Program-made: the position numbers and the translations under genes
Assembly: GCA_045807945.1 (NCBI GenBank)
Contig: JBJMGI010000092.1
Coordinates: 1 to 64,000, forward strand
Origin: CAVQGF01 sp045807945
GTDB taxonomy: Bacteria > Acidobacteriota > Terriglobia > Terriglobales > Acidobacteriaceae
DNA: 64,000 bases
Direction: 5' to 3'
Notes under the pieces: generated by a model
Seen by the model: the letters and a program-made list of their open reading frames with translations, nothing else
What the model was told of the DNA's origin: nothing
Database searches by the model: none
In this document: positions 25,400-35,049 of the stretch, piece by piece
Position numbering within the stretch: the stretch's first letter is position 1
Layout: every line of letters begins with the position of its first letter

Positions 25400-26759
25400 A
25401 CTTCTCGATGCGCCGGTAGAGGCTTCCGCGGCTGAGCCCGAGGGTCTCTGCTGCATGGCTAACGTTGCCTCCGTGTCGCGAGAGCGCCTTGCGTATCAGC
25501 AGCGATTCTACTTCTTCCAGGCTCATCTCTTCGATGGGTTTGGTCCCATTTCGCGATTGCAGAGAGAGATCTTCCGGCCGGATGTTCTCGCCCGTGCTCA
25601 TAAGAACCGCGCGCTCCACCGCGTGGTCCAGCTCGCGAACATTTCCTGGCCATGGATAGTCGAGCAGGTTTTTCAGCCCTGAGGGATCGAAGCCACTCAC
25701 CGGCTTGCGGTACCGCTGCGCATATTCTTTTAGAAAGTGCGCCGCGAGAAGAGGTATGTCTTCCTTGCGCTCACGCAGTGGAGGAAGATGAACTTCAATG
25801 GTGTTCAGCCGGAACAAAAGGTCGGCACGGAAGCGCCCCGAGTCCACCTCTGACTTCAACTCCGCATTCGTCGCCGAGAGCACTCGTACATTCACTTGCT
25901 TCGTACGCGACGAACCTACCCTCTCAAGCTCACCGCTCTCCAATACGCGCAGCAGTTTCGCCTGCTGCTTCATCGGAACATTTGCGATCTCGTCGAGGAA
26001 CAGCGTGCCTCCATCGGCAAGCTCCCATCGGCCAATGCGGTCCGTGCGAGCGTCGGTGAACGCGCCCTTCACGTGGCCGAAGACTTCGCTCTCGAAGGTC
26101 CCTTCGGAGAGCGCACCCGTATTTACCGTCACAAGTGGCTTGGACGCTCGCGCCGACAAGGCATGGAGCGTCTTGGCCACCACCTCTTTGCCTGTTCCGT
26201 GCTCGCCAGTAATAAGGATATTGGCGTCGGACGGCCCCACCCGGCTGATCAGCTCCAGCACTGGCCGCATTGCACGCGACTCGGCGATGAATGTTGGAAG
26301 CCCCTGGGCGCGGAGCAGTCTGTTCTCGGCCTCAAGCCGTCGTGCACGTCGCAAGCTACGGCTCAGCTCGACCTGCGTGCGCAGCACCGCGAGGAGCCGC
26401 TGGTTCTCCCACGGCTTCTGGATAAAATCTCGCGCACCGCGCAGCATCGCCTGTACCGCAAGGTCAACGTTGGCCCATGCCGTCATTACGATCACCGGCA
26501 GGTCGCTGTCGATCGAACGAATAGATGAAAGAAGGTCGAGCCCTTCGTGCCCTGAAGTTGTGTCGCGGGTGTAATTAAGGTCGATGAGAGCTACGTCGAA
26601 ATCGGCAGTCTGCATCGCTTCAATTGCCGCAGCGGGCGAAGAGACGATCTCACCTTGCATCTTTTCTGCCTTGATGAGCAGGCGCAGAGCTTCCCGGATG
26701 TCGGCCTGATCGTCGGCGACCAGGATGCGTGGAGCATCGGCTTGCTGTGCTGCTTCCAT
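25389..26759 (-). CDS. NtrC-family sigma-54-dependent response regulator
   Basis: 456 residues: receiver (about 10-125, phosphoacceptor in 'ALIDLNYTRDTTSG'), AAA+ activator domain (about 155-380, Walker A 'GEHGTGKE' and Walker B 'GGTLFLDEI'), and a Fis-type HTH at the end ('HAAETLGLSRGSLYRRIEK'). The sigma-54 contact loop reads GAFTDA near residue 230 instead of GAFTGA. It likely binds the TGTCCG-type enhancers found before three sigma-54 promoters in this locus, including that of its own operon. The receiver carries an 'RDTTSGHEGL' insertion shared with the receiver-PP2C protein. Coupled to the kinase by an 11-base overlap. Confidence 0.88.
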   Translation of the reverse strand: MEAAQQADAPRILVADDQADIREALRLLIKAEKMQGEIVSSPAAAIEAMQTADFDVALIDLNYTRDTTSGHEGLDLLSSIRSIDSDLPVIVMTAWANVDLAVQAMLRGARDFIQKPWENQRLLAVLRTQVELSRSLRRARRLEAENRLLRAQGLPTFIAESRAMRPVLELISRVGPSDANILITGEHGTGKEVVAKTLHALSARASKPLVTVNTGALSEGTFESEVFGHVKGAFTDARTDRIGRWELADGGTLFLDEIANVPMKQQAKLLRVLESGELERVGSSRTKQVNVRVLSATNAELKSEVDSGRFRADLLFRLNTIEVHLPPLRERKEDIPLLAAHFLKEYAQRYRKPVSGFDPSGLKNLLDYPWPGNVRELDHAVERAVLMSTGENIRPEDLSLQSRNGTKPIEEMSLEEVESLLIRKALSRHGGNVSHAAETLGLSRGSLYRRIEKYGL

Positions 26760-26767
26760 GAATACCG

Positions 26768-28678
26768 TTATTGTGTTTTGCTCGGCACCACATCCTGCGC
26801 CTTCGGCATCTGGTGCAGCTCGCCGACTTCTGCGTCCCGCATACTGATGTTCAGACGGTCCAGTGTGGCGCCGATAGAGCGGTCAAGCTCTACTCTCGAC
26901 TTCTCATAGATAGTACTCGCAGCCACGAGGTTCGATTCAGCGACCGCGAGGTCGCGCCCGGCGACCAGCACCTGAGCACTGGTGGAAGCACCCAGGTCGA
27001 GCTTCTTCTGCTCAATCTCAAAACTCTTTTGCGCCAGGTCGCGCGCCTTCTGCGCGGCGAGGACTCGTGCCCGATTCTGTTTTACGGAGAACATCGCGTT
27101 CCTGACTTCGATCACGATTTGGTTCTTGAGCTGCTGGATACGTAGCTCGGCTTGCCGGTATTCCAGCTCCGAGCGCACTTGGTCGGCCTGCGCCGCGCGA
27201 TTCCGCAAGGGGATATTCAAGTTCACCCCTATCGAATAGTCGGGCGAGGAATTGTTGAAGGTTCGTTGCAGAACGTCAGGGAAGCCGGTTGTCGCCAGCG
27301 GGGGTTCACCTTGAGCAAGCACGGCCGGATTCTGCACACCTGCTATACCCGAGCCGCCATAGAAACCAACTAGGTCCATTGTCGGCAGCAATGCATTCCT
27401 CGCTGCCTTCTTGGTGACTTGCCGGTTCTTGAGGTCCACGACTGCCTGGTACATTTCAGGCCGCTTGTCTACAGCTTCGTTGATAAGGTCCTGTACGGGA
27501 CGCACGGGCTCACTCTCGGGCATGGACATCGTGTCCGTCGGCAGGACTTGAGTATCTGCCAAAGCAGTTTCCGCGAGAGTGCGGCTGATCGCGTTCTTCA
27601 TAAGCAATTGCTGCAACTCGAAATTGCTCTCTGCCGTGATCAGCTCCTGGTTCCGCCCCTCGACTTCGGCTTCCGCGCGTAGAACTTCGATCGGCGCCAT
27701 CGCCTGCAATTGCACCTGCTTGCGATTGTCTTCCAACGTTTTCTGCGCAAGCGTGAGCGAGCGTTCTTTAACCTTGGCGTCTTCGAATGCATTCACCAAG
27801 TCCCAATAGATGTTTTGGATCTGTGTGACGGTTGCGATCACCTGGTTGCGAAAGCCGGCGTCCGCAATATTCTTGTTGTTCTTCGCGATCACTATGAAGC
27901 GGCGATTTGGGCCGAATCCGAAACCCGAGAGCAGTCTCTGCCGAAGTTCGAATTGCCCAGCCGAGTTCAATAGGGGGTTAAGCGAGGTAAACACGCTGCT
28001 GCTCGTCTGCCGCGAGTTGTTGAATCCGAAGGAGAGGCTTGTGCCGCTCGTGAACGCTTGCGTGTAAAGAAAATTTGCCGTCGCGGTGTTCTCCTGTAAT
28101 TGCGCCGTGCCCGTCGTCACCGTGTTCGCTAGCGGAAAAGCGGCGTGCTCGATGCTCAAGTTGCCATTGATGGCGGGATCGAATGATTCCACCGCAGCAC
28201 CTGTGCCGATGGTGGACTGCACCAGGCCCGAAGCTCCGGAACCGGCTCCGCCGGCCCCTCCACTCGTTCCGCCCGCTCCCGCCCCGGGAGCGTCGCTACC
28301 GAATCCGCCTACACCGCCGCCGGGAGTGCCTTGCACCAGTCCGCTCGCCACGCCGCGTGCGGAAGCGCCCGCTTTGGTTCTTAAAATGTCTGTGTCCGCG
28401 ATCTGCAGGTTGTAACGCGAGATGGCGAGGTCCAGATTGTTCTCGAGCGCGAGCGCGATCGCGTCATCGAGCGAAAGCATCAGCTTCCCGTCTTTTATCA
28501 GATCCGCAAGCCGGGTCGAATTTGCCAGTGAGGCTGCCGGGACCGACCGGCCGATGTACGGTCCCACGGGATTGGGAAAGTAACCACGCGGCTTTCCATA
28601 ATCAACGTTTGTTTGCTGCGGAAATGCAGTTGTAGCAAGCAGCAGTAGGATCACCAAACTCTTCCAAGAAGGGATCAT
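26768..28678 (-). CDS. TolC-family outer membrane efflux protein
   Basis: 636 residues with a signal peptide (about 1-20). The two halves show the helical 'outer membrane efflux' pattern, for example 'LSLDDAIALALENNLDLAIS' near 68-88 and 'LNIPLRNRAAQADQVRSELE' in the second half. It would form the outer-membrane channel of the tripartite exporter encoded by the same operon. A Gly/Ala/Ser-rich low-complexity insert of about 55 residues (108-162) follows the first helical segment and explains part of the extra length over the usual 450-500 residues. It overlaps the upstream ATPase gene by 4 bases and precedes the NtrC gene by 8. Confidence 0.88.
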   Translation of the reverse strand: MIPSWKSLVILLLLATTAFPQQTNVDYGKPRGYFPNPVGPYIGRSVPAASLANSTRLADLIKDGKLMLSLDDAIALALENNLDLAISRYNLQIADTDILRTKAGASARGVASGLVQGTPGGGVGGFGSDAPGAGAGGTSGGAGGAGSGASGLVQSTIGTGAAVESFDPAINGNLSIEHAAFPLANTVTTGTAQLQENTATANFLYTQAFTSGTSLSFGFNNSRQTSSSVFTSLNPLLNSAGQFELRQRLLSGFGFGPNRRFIVIAKNNKNIADAGFRNQVIATVTQIQNIYWDLVNAFEDAKVKERSLTLAQKTLEDNRKQVQLQAMAPIEVLRAEAEVEGRNQELITAESNFELQQLLMKNAISRTLAETALADTQVLPTDTMSMPESEPVRPVQDLINEAVDKRPEMYQAVVDLKNRQVTKKAARNALLPTMDLVGFYGGSGIAGVQNPAVLAQGEPPLATTGFPDVLQRTFNNSSPDYSIGVNLNIPLRNRAAQADQVRSELEYRQAELRIQQLKNQIVIEVRNAMFSVKQNRARVLAAQKARDLAQKSFEIEQKKLDLGASTSAQVLVAGRDLAVAESNLVAASTIYEKSRVELDRSIGATLDRLNISMRDAEVGELHQMPKAQDVVPSKTQ

Positions 28679-29382
28679 CGAACTCCAGTTCCTGACACTT
28701 GCGAATTCGCGGTGTCGAAATCCAACCAGCCATCCAGCAATTTCACGATTCGACTCCCGTAAGCCGCATTCGCTTCCGAATGGCTCACCTGGACAATGGT
28801 CGTACCTTCACGGTTAAGCTGTTGAAACAGTTCCATGATGGTTCTTGCCTGGTCGGAATGCAGATTACCGGTCGGCTCGTCTGCCAGCAGAAGTTTGGGA
28901 TCGTTCACCACAGCGCGTGCGACGCCCACGAGTTGCTGCTGTCCCCCCGAGAGCTGCGGAGGATAAAGGTCTTTTTTCCCGACAATGTGGAAGCGGTCGA
29001 GGATGTCGGCTACCTTGGCGGCTCGGTCGGAACGCTTGATGTCCTTATAGGAAAGCGGCAGGTCGATGTTCTCTGCGACGGTCAGATTGTCGAGCAGGTG
29101 GTAGCTCTGGAAAACAAATCCAATGTTCTTTTTGCTGAGCTCAACACGTTCCTTGCGGTTCAGTTTCTGGACGGGCTGCCCGTCGAAGATATATTCGCCT
29201 TCCCAGCTGTCATCGAGCATGCCCAGAATGCTGAGCAGGCTCGTCTTGCCGGCGCCGCTCGGCCCCATTACAGTCACAAACTCGCCTGGTTCGATGGACA
29301 AGTTAATGCGACGCAGTACGAACGTCTCGCCCGCGGGGATCTTGTAACTCTTTTGTAGGTTCTTAAGTTCGATCATGGTCAT
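28675..29382 (-). CDS. ABC transporter ATP-binding protein (LolD/MacB-type)
   Basis: 235 residues from the ATG at 29382, which overlaps the upstream permease stop; the frame's longer upstream extension lies within the permease gene and is not used. Walker A 'GPSGAGKTS', signature 'LSGGQQQL', Walker B 'LLLADEPTGNL' and H-loop 'VSHSE' are all present. This is the small ATPase class that powers FtsX-type permeases, which move lipoproteins, peptides or drugs between membrane and periplasm. Signature 'SGGQQQL' replaces the usual 'SGGQQQR'. It is one of two ATPases in the operon. Confidence 0.9.
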   Translation of the reverse strand: MTMIELKNLQKSYKIPAGETFVLRRINLSIEPGEFVTVMGPSGAGKTSLLSILGMLDDSWEGEYIFDGQPVQKLNRKERVELSKKNIGFVFQSYHLLDNLTVAENIDLPLSYKDIKRSDRAAKVADILDRFHIVGKKDLYPPQLSGGQQQLVGVARAVVNDPKLLLADEPTGNLHSDQARTIMELFQQLNREGTTIVQVSHSEANAAYGSRIVKLLDGWLDFDTANSQVSGTGVR

Positions 29383-31898
29383 TCGTAGCGCAGCGCCACC
29401 ATGGGATCTACTTTCGTCGCGCGTCGAGCGGGGATCATGCTGGCCAAGACCCCGACCGCCGCCAGGATTGCGACGACGACAACAAGCGAAAGCGGGTCGG
29501 TATTCTGCAATCCGAATAACATGCTGTTGATCAGGCGCGTGCACAGAATCGCCAGCGGAACGCCGATACAGATCCCCACTCCGACAAGCAGCATCGACTC
29601 GCGCATCACTAGAGTGAGCACGTTTCCCCGCTGCGCGCCCAACGCCATGCGCACCCCGATCTCGCGTGTGCGGCCGGCGACTGTGTACGCCATCACCCCA
29701 TACAGGCCTATGCAGGCCAACGCAAGCGCGAGAGCCCCAAAAAAAGTGGAGAGCTTGGCGATTGTGATTTCGTTGCTGATCGTCGAATCGACCAAGTAAT
29801 CCATTGTCTTGATGCTGCTGATCGGCAGACCCGAGTTGAACGACTTGATCTCAGCCCGCGCGGTTTCCGTCATAGCATCAGGATTCACGGCTGTTCTGAT
29901 GGCTATTTGCATCAGTCCAAGAGCTTCGTCCGTCTGCGAGATGGGTCGATAAAACATTGGCGGGATCGGCTTCTCGAGGCTTTGATGGCGCACATCGCGA
30001 ACCACACCAACTATCTGCATTGGTTTATCGACATACTTCGGATCGTCGATTGCGAAGTGGCGACCCATCGGGTCCTGTCCATGAAAGAAAAAGTTCACGA
30101 ACTGCTGGTTAACCACGGCCACTCGGGTTGAGCTTGCAGTGTCTTGGGCGCCGAACTCGCGGCCCTCTATAACCGGGATGCTGAGTGCGGAAAAGAATCC
30201 CGGGCTGATTTTGTCCCACGATGCCTGCTTCTGGTCCTCATTGGCGGGGACAAAGTTTTCCACGTTGATGCTGCTGTCGCTATCAGAGCCGGAAAAGAGG
30301 CCTGACTCCGAAATTGCGACTTGCTTCACTCCGGGCATTCTTTCCAGCCGTCTTTGCAGCTCATCAGCGACTTGGGTTGAAGCGGCGGGCGTCTCATAGC
30401 CGGCAGTGATCGGGTCCACGCGTACCAGCAACAAGTGGTCGCGGCTAAACCCTAACTGCACGTTTTCCAGATTTTTTAGGCTGCGGATCAGGAGACCGGC
30501 GGCGAACAGCACCAGCACAGAAAGAGCAACCTGTGCCGCCACGAGAAGCTTGCCCCATTGGAAACCACCGCGCGTTCCTGATTCGCCGGCGCTAACGCCG
30601 CCTTTGAGTGCCGAGTTCACATCAACTTTAAGAGATCGTAAAGCCGGCACCAATCCAAACAGGATGCCCGTCAGCAGGCATACGCTTGCGGTGAAGGCGA
30701 GCACGCGAAGATCGGGCGTGATCTGCAATCCCGTACTTGCCACTGTGACTCCGAAGAGCCGCAGGAGGAGCTGTGTTCCCCAGAATGCGAACAAAAGTCC
30801 CAAACCTCCACCCAGGAAAGCCAGCAACACGCTCTCGGTCAGTAGTTGCGAGACCACGCGCGACGGCTTGGCGCCGATCGCGAGCCGCACCGCCATCTCT
30901 CGTTGTCGTACCTTCGCGCGGGCGAGCAAAAGGTTGGCGACATTCACGCACGCTATAAGCAGCACCAGTCCCACGATCCCCATCAGGAGCATCAATGGCT
31001 TTGCAAAGCTGCCGCGCAGTACGGACATTCCCCGTGCCCCGGGGACGACATCAATCGGGTGTTTCTTCACTTCGACCAGATCGTTCTGTCGAAGCCGCGC
31101 GCCGAATGATCCATTCAATGCTTGTTGCAGCACAACGTTCAAATTTGCCTTTGCTTGTGAAACCGAGACACCAGGCTTGAGCCGTGCCATCAGCGTGAGC
31201 CAAGAAGATTCAGGATCGTCGAGCCACTTGCGACCGCGGAGCACCTGCGATTGCATCATCATGGGGATCCAAACTTCCTGAACGTCTCCGACGACTTGCC
31301 CGTGGAACCCCGGCGGCGCCACTCCGACGACCGTGAGCGGGTACTCGTTGAAGCGAAGTGTAGTACCCACGATGCTCGGGTCTGAGTTGAAGCGGCTGCG
31401 GAACATGGAGTAGCTGATGACCGCGATCGGGTGTCCTCCTTCAACTTTGTCGTCGTCGGGCGTCAGGGTCCTTCCTATGTACGGGTTTACACCAAGCAGC
31501 GAGAAGTAATTCCCAGTGACTAGCGAACCCACCACTTCGTCGGAAATGCTCTTTCCAGATGCATCCGCGGTGCGGACTCGATGTATTTCCCCCGCAGCGA
31601 GCACATCTTCAAAGACGTTGTTGTGGTCGCGGATCTCCTTGTAGAGCGGGTAAGAGAAGATGTCCGTCTGCGGAGTGCCATGGGAACGGTTGTGCGCCAG
31701 CGTCGGATCGCCGATCACCACCAGCCGCTGCACGTCGCGCACCGGCAGCATCTTCAGGATGACTGCGTTGATCAGTGTGAAGATGGCGGTGTTCGCGCCG
31801 ATGCCCAGAGCCAAGGTGAGCACGGCTACGGTCGTGAAGCCGGGCGACTTGGCTAACATTCTGAATGCGTAGCGGACGTCTTGCAGGATCGATTCCAT
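29379..31898 (-). CDS. Long FtsX/MacB-type ABC permease (acidobacterial duplicated permease type)
   Basis: 839 residues. A MacB-like periplasmic core domain sits between the first membrane segment ('TVAVLTLALGIGANTAIFTL') and a three-helix FtsX domain; the whole arrangement is duplicated, with a second FtsX domain at the C-terminus ending in 'RRATKVDPMVALRYE'. Length is about twice that of MacB permeases. It forms the inner membrane part of a pump or signalling complex with the adjacent ATPases; the substrate cannot be read from sequence. The next permease upstream stops at 31899, directly abutting its start, so the two may work as a pair. Confidence 0.88.
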   Translation of the reverse strand: MESILQDVRYAFRMLAKSPGFTTVAVLTLALGIGANTAIFTLINAVILKMLPVRDVQRLVVIGDPTLAHNRSHGTPQTDIFSYPLYKEIRDHNNVFEDVLAAGEIHRVRTADASGKSISDEVVGSLVTGNYFSLLGVNPYIGRTLTPDDDKVEGGHPIAVISYSMFRSRFNSDPSIVGTTLRFNEYPLTVVGVAPPGFHGQVVGDVQEVWIPMMMQSQVLRGRKWLDDPESSWLTLMARLKPGVSVSQAKANLNVVLQQALNGSFGARLRQNDLVEVKKHPIDVVPGARGMSVLRGSFAKPLMLLMGIVGLVLLIACVNVANLLLARAKVRQREMAVRLAIGAKPSRVVSQLLTESVLLAFLGGGLGLLFAFWGTQLLLRLFGVTVASTGLQITPDLRVLAFTASVCLLTGILFGLVPALRSLKVDVNSALKGGVSAGESGTRGGFQWGKLLVAAQVALSVLVLFAAGLLIRSLKNLENVQLGFSRDHLLLVRVDPITAGYETPAASTQVADELQRRLERMPGVKQVAISESGLFSGSDSDSSINVENFVPANEDQKQASWDKISPGFFSALSIPVIEGREFGAQDTASSTRVAVVNQQFVNFFFHGQDPMGRHFAIDDPKYVDKPMQIVGVVRDVRHQSLEKPIPPMFYRPISQTDEALGLMQIAIRTAVNPDAMTETARAEIKSFNSGLPISSIKTMDYLVDSTISNEITIAKLSTFFGALALALACIGLYGVMAYTVAGRTREIGVRMALGAQRGNVLTLVMRESMLLVGVGICIGVPLAILCTRLINSMLFGLQNTDPLSLVVVVAILAAVGVLASMIPARRATKVDPMVALRYE

Positions 31899-34322
31899 TT
31901 ACTCGTACCTCAGGGCGACCATGGGGTCCACATTGGTGGCGCGCCGCGCCGGGATCAAACAAGCAATGATTGCGACCGCGAACAGGAGCGCGGGAATCAC
32001 AAAGAACGTGAGCGGGTCGTGCGCGCTCACGCCGTACAAGAGCGAGCTCATGAGGCGGGTCAAGGCGGATGCTAAAAAGATTCCAATAGTGGCTCCGATA
32101 ACCGCGAGTCGTGCACCCTCGCCAAGGATCATCGTCAGAACATTTCCTCGCGTGGCACCCAGCGCCATACGCACGCCGATCTCGCGCGTCCGTTGGATCA
32201 CACCCTGCGAGATCACTCCGTACGCTCCGACGCAGGCGAGAGCAAGCGCGGCACATCCAAACACCGCAAGCAGCAACATGGTAACGCGTCGGATGGCCAT
32301 CATCTCCTTCGCTGCCGTTTCCATGCTGACCACACGTATCACTGGCTGGTCCTTGTCCACGCTCCAGATCGCCTGCCGCGCGGAGTTGACCACCGAGTCG
32401 GGGTCGCCATTCGTGCGCAACGTGAATGCCATCATCTGAAAGAGGTACGGACTCTGGTTGTACGAGACATACATCTCCGGCTGAATGTCTTGATCTAGGC
32501 CGGCATGTTTAACGTCGTTGATGATGCCAACGATTTGTGCCCAGTGTGGTTTTCCGGGCTCACCAAAATCGACCCGCTTCCCAATCGCGTCTTTGTCGGC
32601 AAAAAAGTTCTTGGCGAATCTTTCATTCACCACGGCTACCAGCGGGGAATTCAATCGGTCGGTATCGTTGAAGCCGCGACCCTTGAGGACGCTGATACGC
32701 ATCACGGCGAAATATGCAGGCGTGACCACGCGGAAAGCCGATTCCGGCTGGTCCTGGGGATTAGGCGAGGTGCCTTCGATGGTAAAGGTGGTGGTTGAAT
32801 CAAATCCGCTAAGCGGAAGAAAGTCGATTGCCGCCGCGTGCTGCACCCCAGGGGTGCCCGAGAGCGCGGGAAGTAGCCGGTCCATATAGGCGCGCTTTGC
32901 GGGATCATCGGGATATTTCTTCTCCGACATAGTGATGTACATCGTCAGCACGTCGGAGGGATCGAAGCCATACGACATCCGCTGCAATCGGTCAAAACTC
33001 TTTATCGTTAACCCCGCCCCGATCAGGACCACGACCGCAATCGATATTTCCGCGACCACCAATGCATTGCGGAGCCACTTGCTTCGCTTGCTGATGCCAG
33101 ATGAACCGCTCGCGTCTTTCATGCTTTGGGCGACGTTGCCGGAACTGCTGTGCAACGCGGGCGGCAATCCAAACAGCAGCCCCGTGAGCAGGACCAGTCC
33201 TCCGCAAAACGCAAGCACTGAGGCGTTGATAGGAATACTCTCGACCCGCGGTATTCCCAGGTTATAGATATGAGTAGGGAAGACGGCAACCAGTCCGCGG
33301 GTGACCCAGTAAGCGCACAAAACTCCAAGCGCCCCTCCGATAGCGGAGAGCAACAGACTTTCGGAAAGGAGCTGGCGGATGAGATCGGTACGGCCTGCCC
33401 CAAGTGCAACCCGTACCGAGATCTCGCGCGTGCGGGCGTGCATGCGCGAGAGCATCAGATTGGCTACATTCGCTACGGCTATCAGCAGCAAAAGTCCGAC
33501 CGCGCTAAACAGGATCAGTAGTGTCGGACGGATGTCCCCGACCTTTCCCTCGCGAAAGTCTCTGAGCAGCACGCCCCAACCGGCATTCGTTTCTGGATGC
33601 TCTATCGCCAACTGCTTGGCGATGGAATTCAATTCGTCGCTGGCTTGCTGCATTGTGACCCCCGGCCGCAAGCGACCCACTAGTCGAAGGTCGAACTTGT
33701 CGCGGTCCTGGTAGCTGGCCGGATCCATATCGAGCGGAAGCCAGAGCTCGCCATTCTCTGGTTGTCGGAAGTCTTGTGGCATCACGCCAATAACCGTGTG
33801 CGGTGTTCCGTTCAAGGTGATGCTTTTGCCGACGATACTTGCATCTCGCGCCAAGCGGCGGTCCCAAAGTCTATAGCTGATCACCACCACCGGTGCGTGC
33901 GCGGTGCCATCTTCCTGCTCGGAAAAAGTGCGACCCATCAACGGCGGGACATCCAGCGCCTGGAACATGCTATGCGCGAATCGATAACCGGTGATGGCTT
34001 CTGGTTCACCGTTGCCGGTCAAGTCGACCGGGCGAAGGTCACGCGAGACGCCGATCACTTCAAAGGAATGGCTGCGCTGCTTCCAATCGAGATAGTTTGC
34101 GGGACGCACCGGTGTGCGATGCGCTTTCATTTCACGAATATCTACCAGCCGGTCCGAGTGAGGAAAGGGCAGCGGTTTCAGCAGGACCTCGTTCACGACC
34201 GCGAAGATGGCGGTGTTCGCGCCGATGCCGAGCGCGATACAAATTACTACCGTGATGGAGAAAGCGGGATTCTTGAGCACAGTCCGCATAGCCATGCGGA
34301 TATCGTGCAACAGCCGTTCCAT
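31899..34322 (-). CDS. Long FtsX/MacB-type ABC permease (acidobacterial duplicated permease type)
   Basis: 807 residues from ATG 34322; the frame continues upstream to 34433, but the shorter start gives the conserved family N-terminus 'MERLLHDIRMAMRTVLKNPA' and avoids overlap with the ATPase gene. The domain order is as in the permease downstream: MacB-type periplasmic domain, FtsX helices, second periplasmic domain and second FtsX domain ending 'RRATNVDPMVALRYE'. The two proteins share the same ends but differ widely inside, so they are old paralogues. Confidence 0.88.
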   Translation of the reverse strand: MERLLHDIRMAMRTVLKNPAFSITVVICIALGIGANTAIFAVVNEVLLKPLPFPHSDRLVDIREMKAHRTPVRPANYLDWKQRSHSFEVIGVSRDLRPVDLTGNGEPEAITGYRFAHSMFQALDVPPLMGRTFSEQEDGTAHAPVVVISYRLWDRRLARDASIVGKSITLNGTPHTVIGVMPQDFRQPENGELWLPLDMDPASYQDRDKFDLRLVGRLRPGVTMQQASDELNSIAKQLAIEHPETNAGWGVLLRDFREGKVGDIRPTLLILFSAVGLLLLIAVANVANLMLSRMHARTREISVRVALGAGRTDLIRQLLSESLLLSAIGGALGVLCAYWVTRGLVAVFPTHIYNLGIPRVESIPINASVLAFCGGLVLLTGLLFGLPPALHSSSGNVAQSMKDASGSSGISKRSKWLRNALVVAEISIAVVVLIGAGLTIKSFDRLQRMSYGFDPSDVLTMYITMSEKKYPDDPAKRAYMDRLLPALSGTPGVQHAAAIDFLPLSGFDSTTTFTIEGTSPNPQDQPESAFRVVTPAYFAVMRISVLKGRGFNDTDRLNSPLVAVVNERFAKNFFADKDAIGKRVDFGEPGKPHWAQIVGIINDVKHAGLDQDIQPEMYVSYNQSPYLFQMMAFTLRTNGDPDSVVNSARQAIWSVDKDQPVIRVVSMETAAKEMMAIRRVTMLLLAVFGCAALALACVGAYGVISQGVIQRTREIGVRMALGATRGNVLTMILGEGARLAVIGATIGIFLASALTRLMSSLLYGVSAHDPLTFFVIPALLFAVAIIACLIPARRATNVDPMVALRYE

Positions 34323-34336
34323 GATGGGCTCCCCGA

Positions 34337-35038
34337 TTAGGCGTGGACGCTTTCTTCGACCACTTTGCCATCGAACATGTGGATAGTGCGCTGTGCATGC
34401 CGCGCGAAACGCTCGTCGTGCGTCACCATGCAAATGGTTGCGCCTTCGCGGTGAAGTTCTTGCAGCAGCTGCATCACTGCTTCGCCGTTCCGCGAATCAA
34501 GGTTCCCGGTCGGCTCGTCTGCCAGCAGGATGAGCGGCTTGCCGGCGAGAGCACGCGCCACTGCGACGCGCTGCTGTTGACCGCCGGAAAGTTGCGAAGG
34601 GTAGTGACGCATGCGATGCGCCATGCCCACGCGCTCCAGCGCATTATGGACGCGGTCCTTGCGTTCCGCGGCCGACATGTCGCGATACGTGAGTGGCAGC
34701 TCGACATTTTCGTAGACAGTAAGATCGCCGATCAGGTTGAAACTCTGGAAGATGAAGCCGATCTCCTGATTGCGGATGCGCGCGCGGTCTGCGAAATCCA
34801 AGCCTTGCACCGGCTTATTGTTCAGCAGATAAACACCGTCCGTCGGAGAATCGAGCAGCCCCAGGATGGAAAGGAGCGTGGATTTTCCGCAACCCGAAGG
34901 TCCGGCCATAGCGACGTATTCGCCGTCGGTGATATCGAGATGGATTCCGGAGAGCGCGTGCGTCTCTACTTCATCCGTGTAGAAGACCTTCGTGACGTTC
35001 TCGAGATGGATCAGTGTCTTTCCTGCCATTTTGTTCAC
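34337..35038 (-). CDS. ABC transporter ATP-binding protein (LolD/MacB-type)
   Basis: 233 residues with Walker A 'GPSGCGKST', signature 'LSGGQQQR', Walker B 'ILLADEPTGNL' and H-loop 'VTHDE'. Same class as the second ATPase of the operon but with a standard signature. Start may be Met1 or Met4. It lies between the membrane-fusion adaptor gene (11 bases away) and the first long permease (14 bases), so it probably powers that permease. The presence of two ATPase genes in one operon suggests either a heterodimer or two distinct pumps sharing one adaptor and channel. Confidence 0.9.
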   Translation of the reverse strand: MNKMAGKTLIHLENVTKVFYTDEVETHALSGIHLDITDGEYVAMAGPSGCGKSTLLSILGLLDSPTDGVYLLNNKPVQGLDFADRARIRNQEIGFIFQSFNLIGDLTVYENVELPLTYRDMSAAERKDRVHNALERVGMAHRMRHYPSQLSGGQQQRVAVARALAGKPLILLADEPTGNLDSRNGEAVMQLLQELHREGATICMVTHDERFARHAQRTIHMFDGKVVEESVHA

Positions 35039-35049
35039 CCTTCGCTTGA

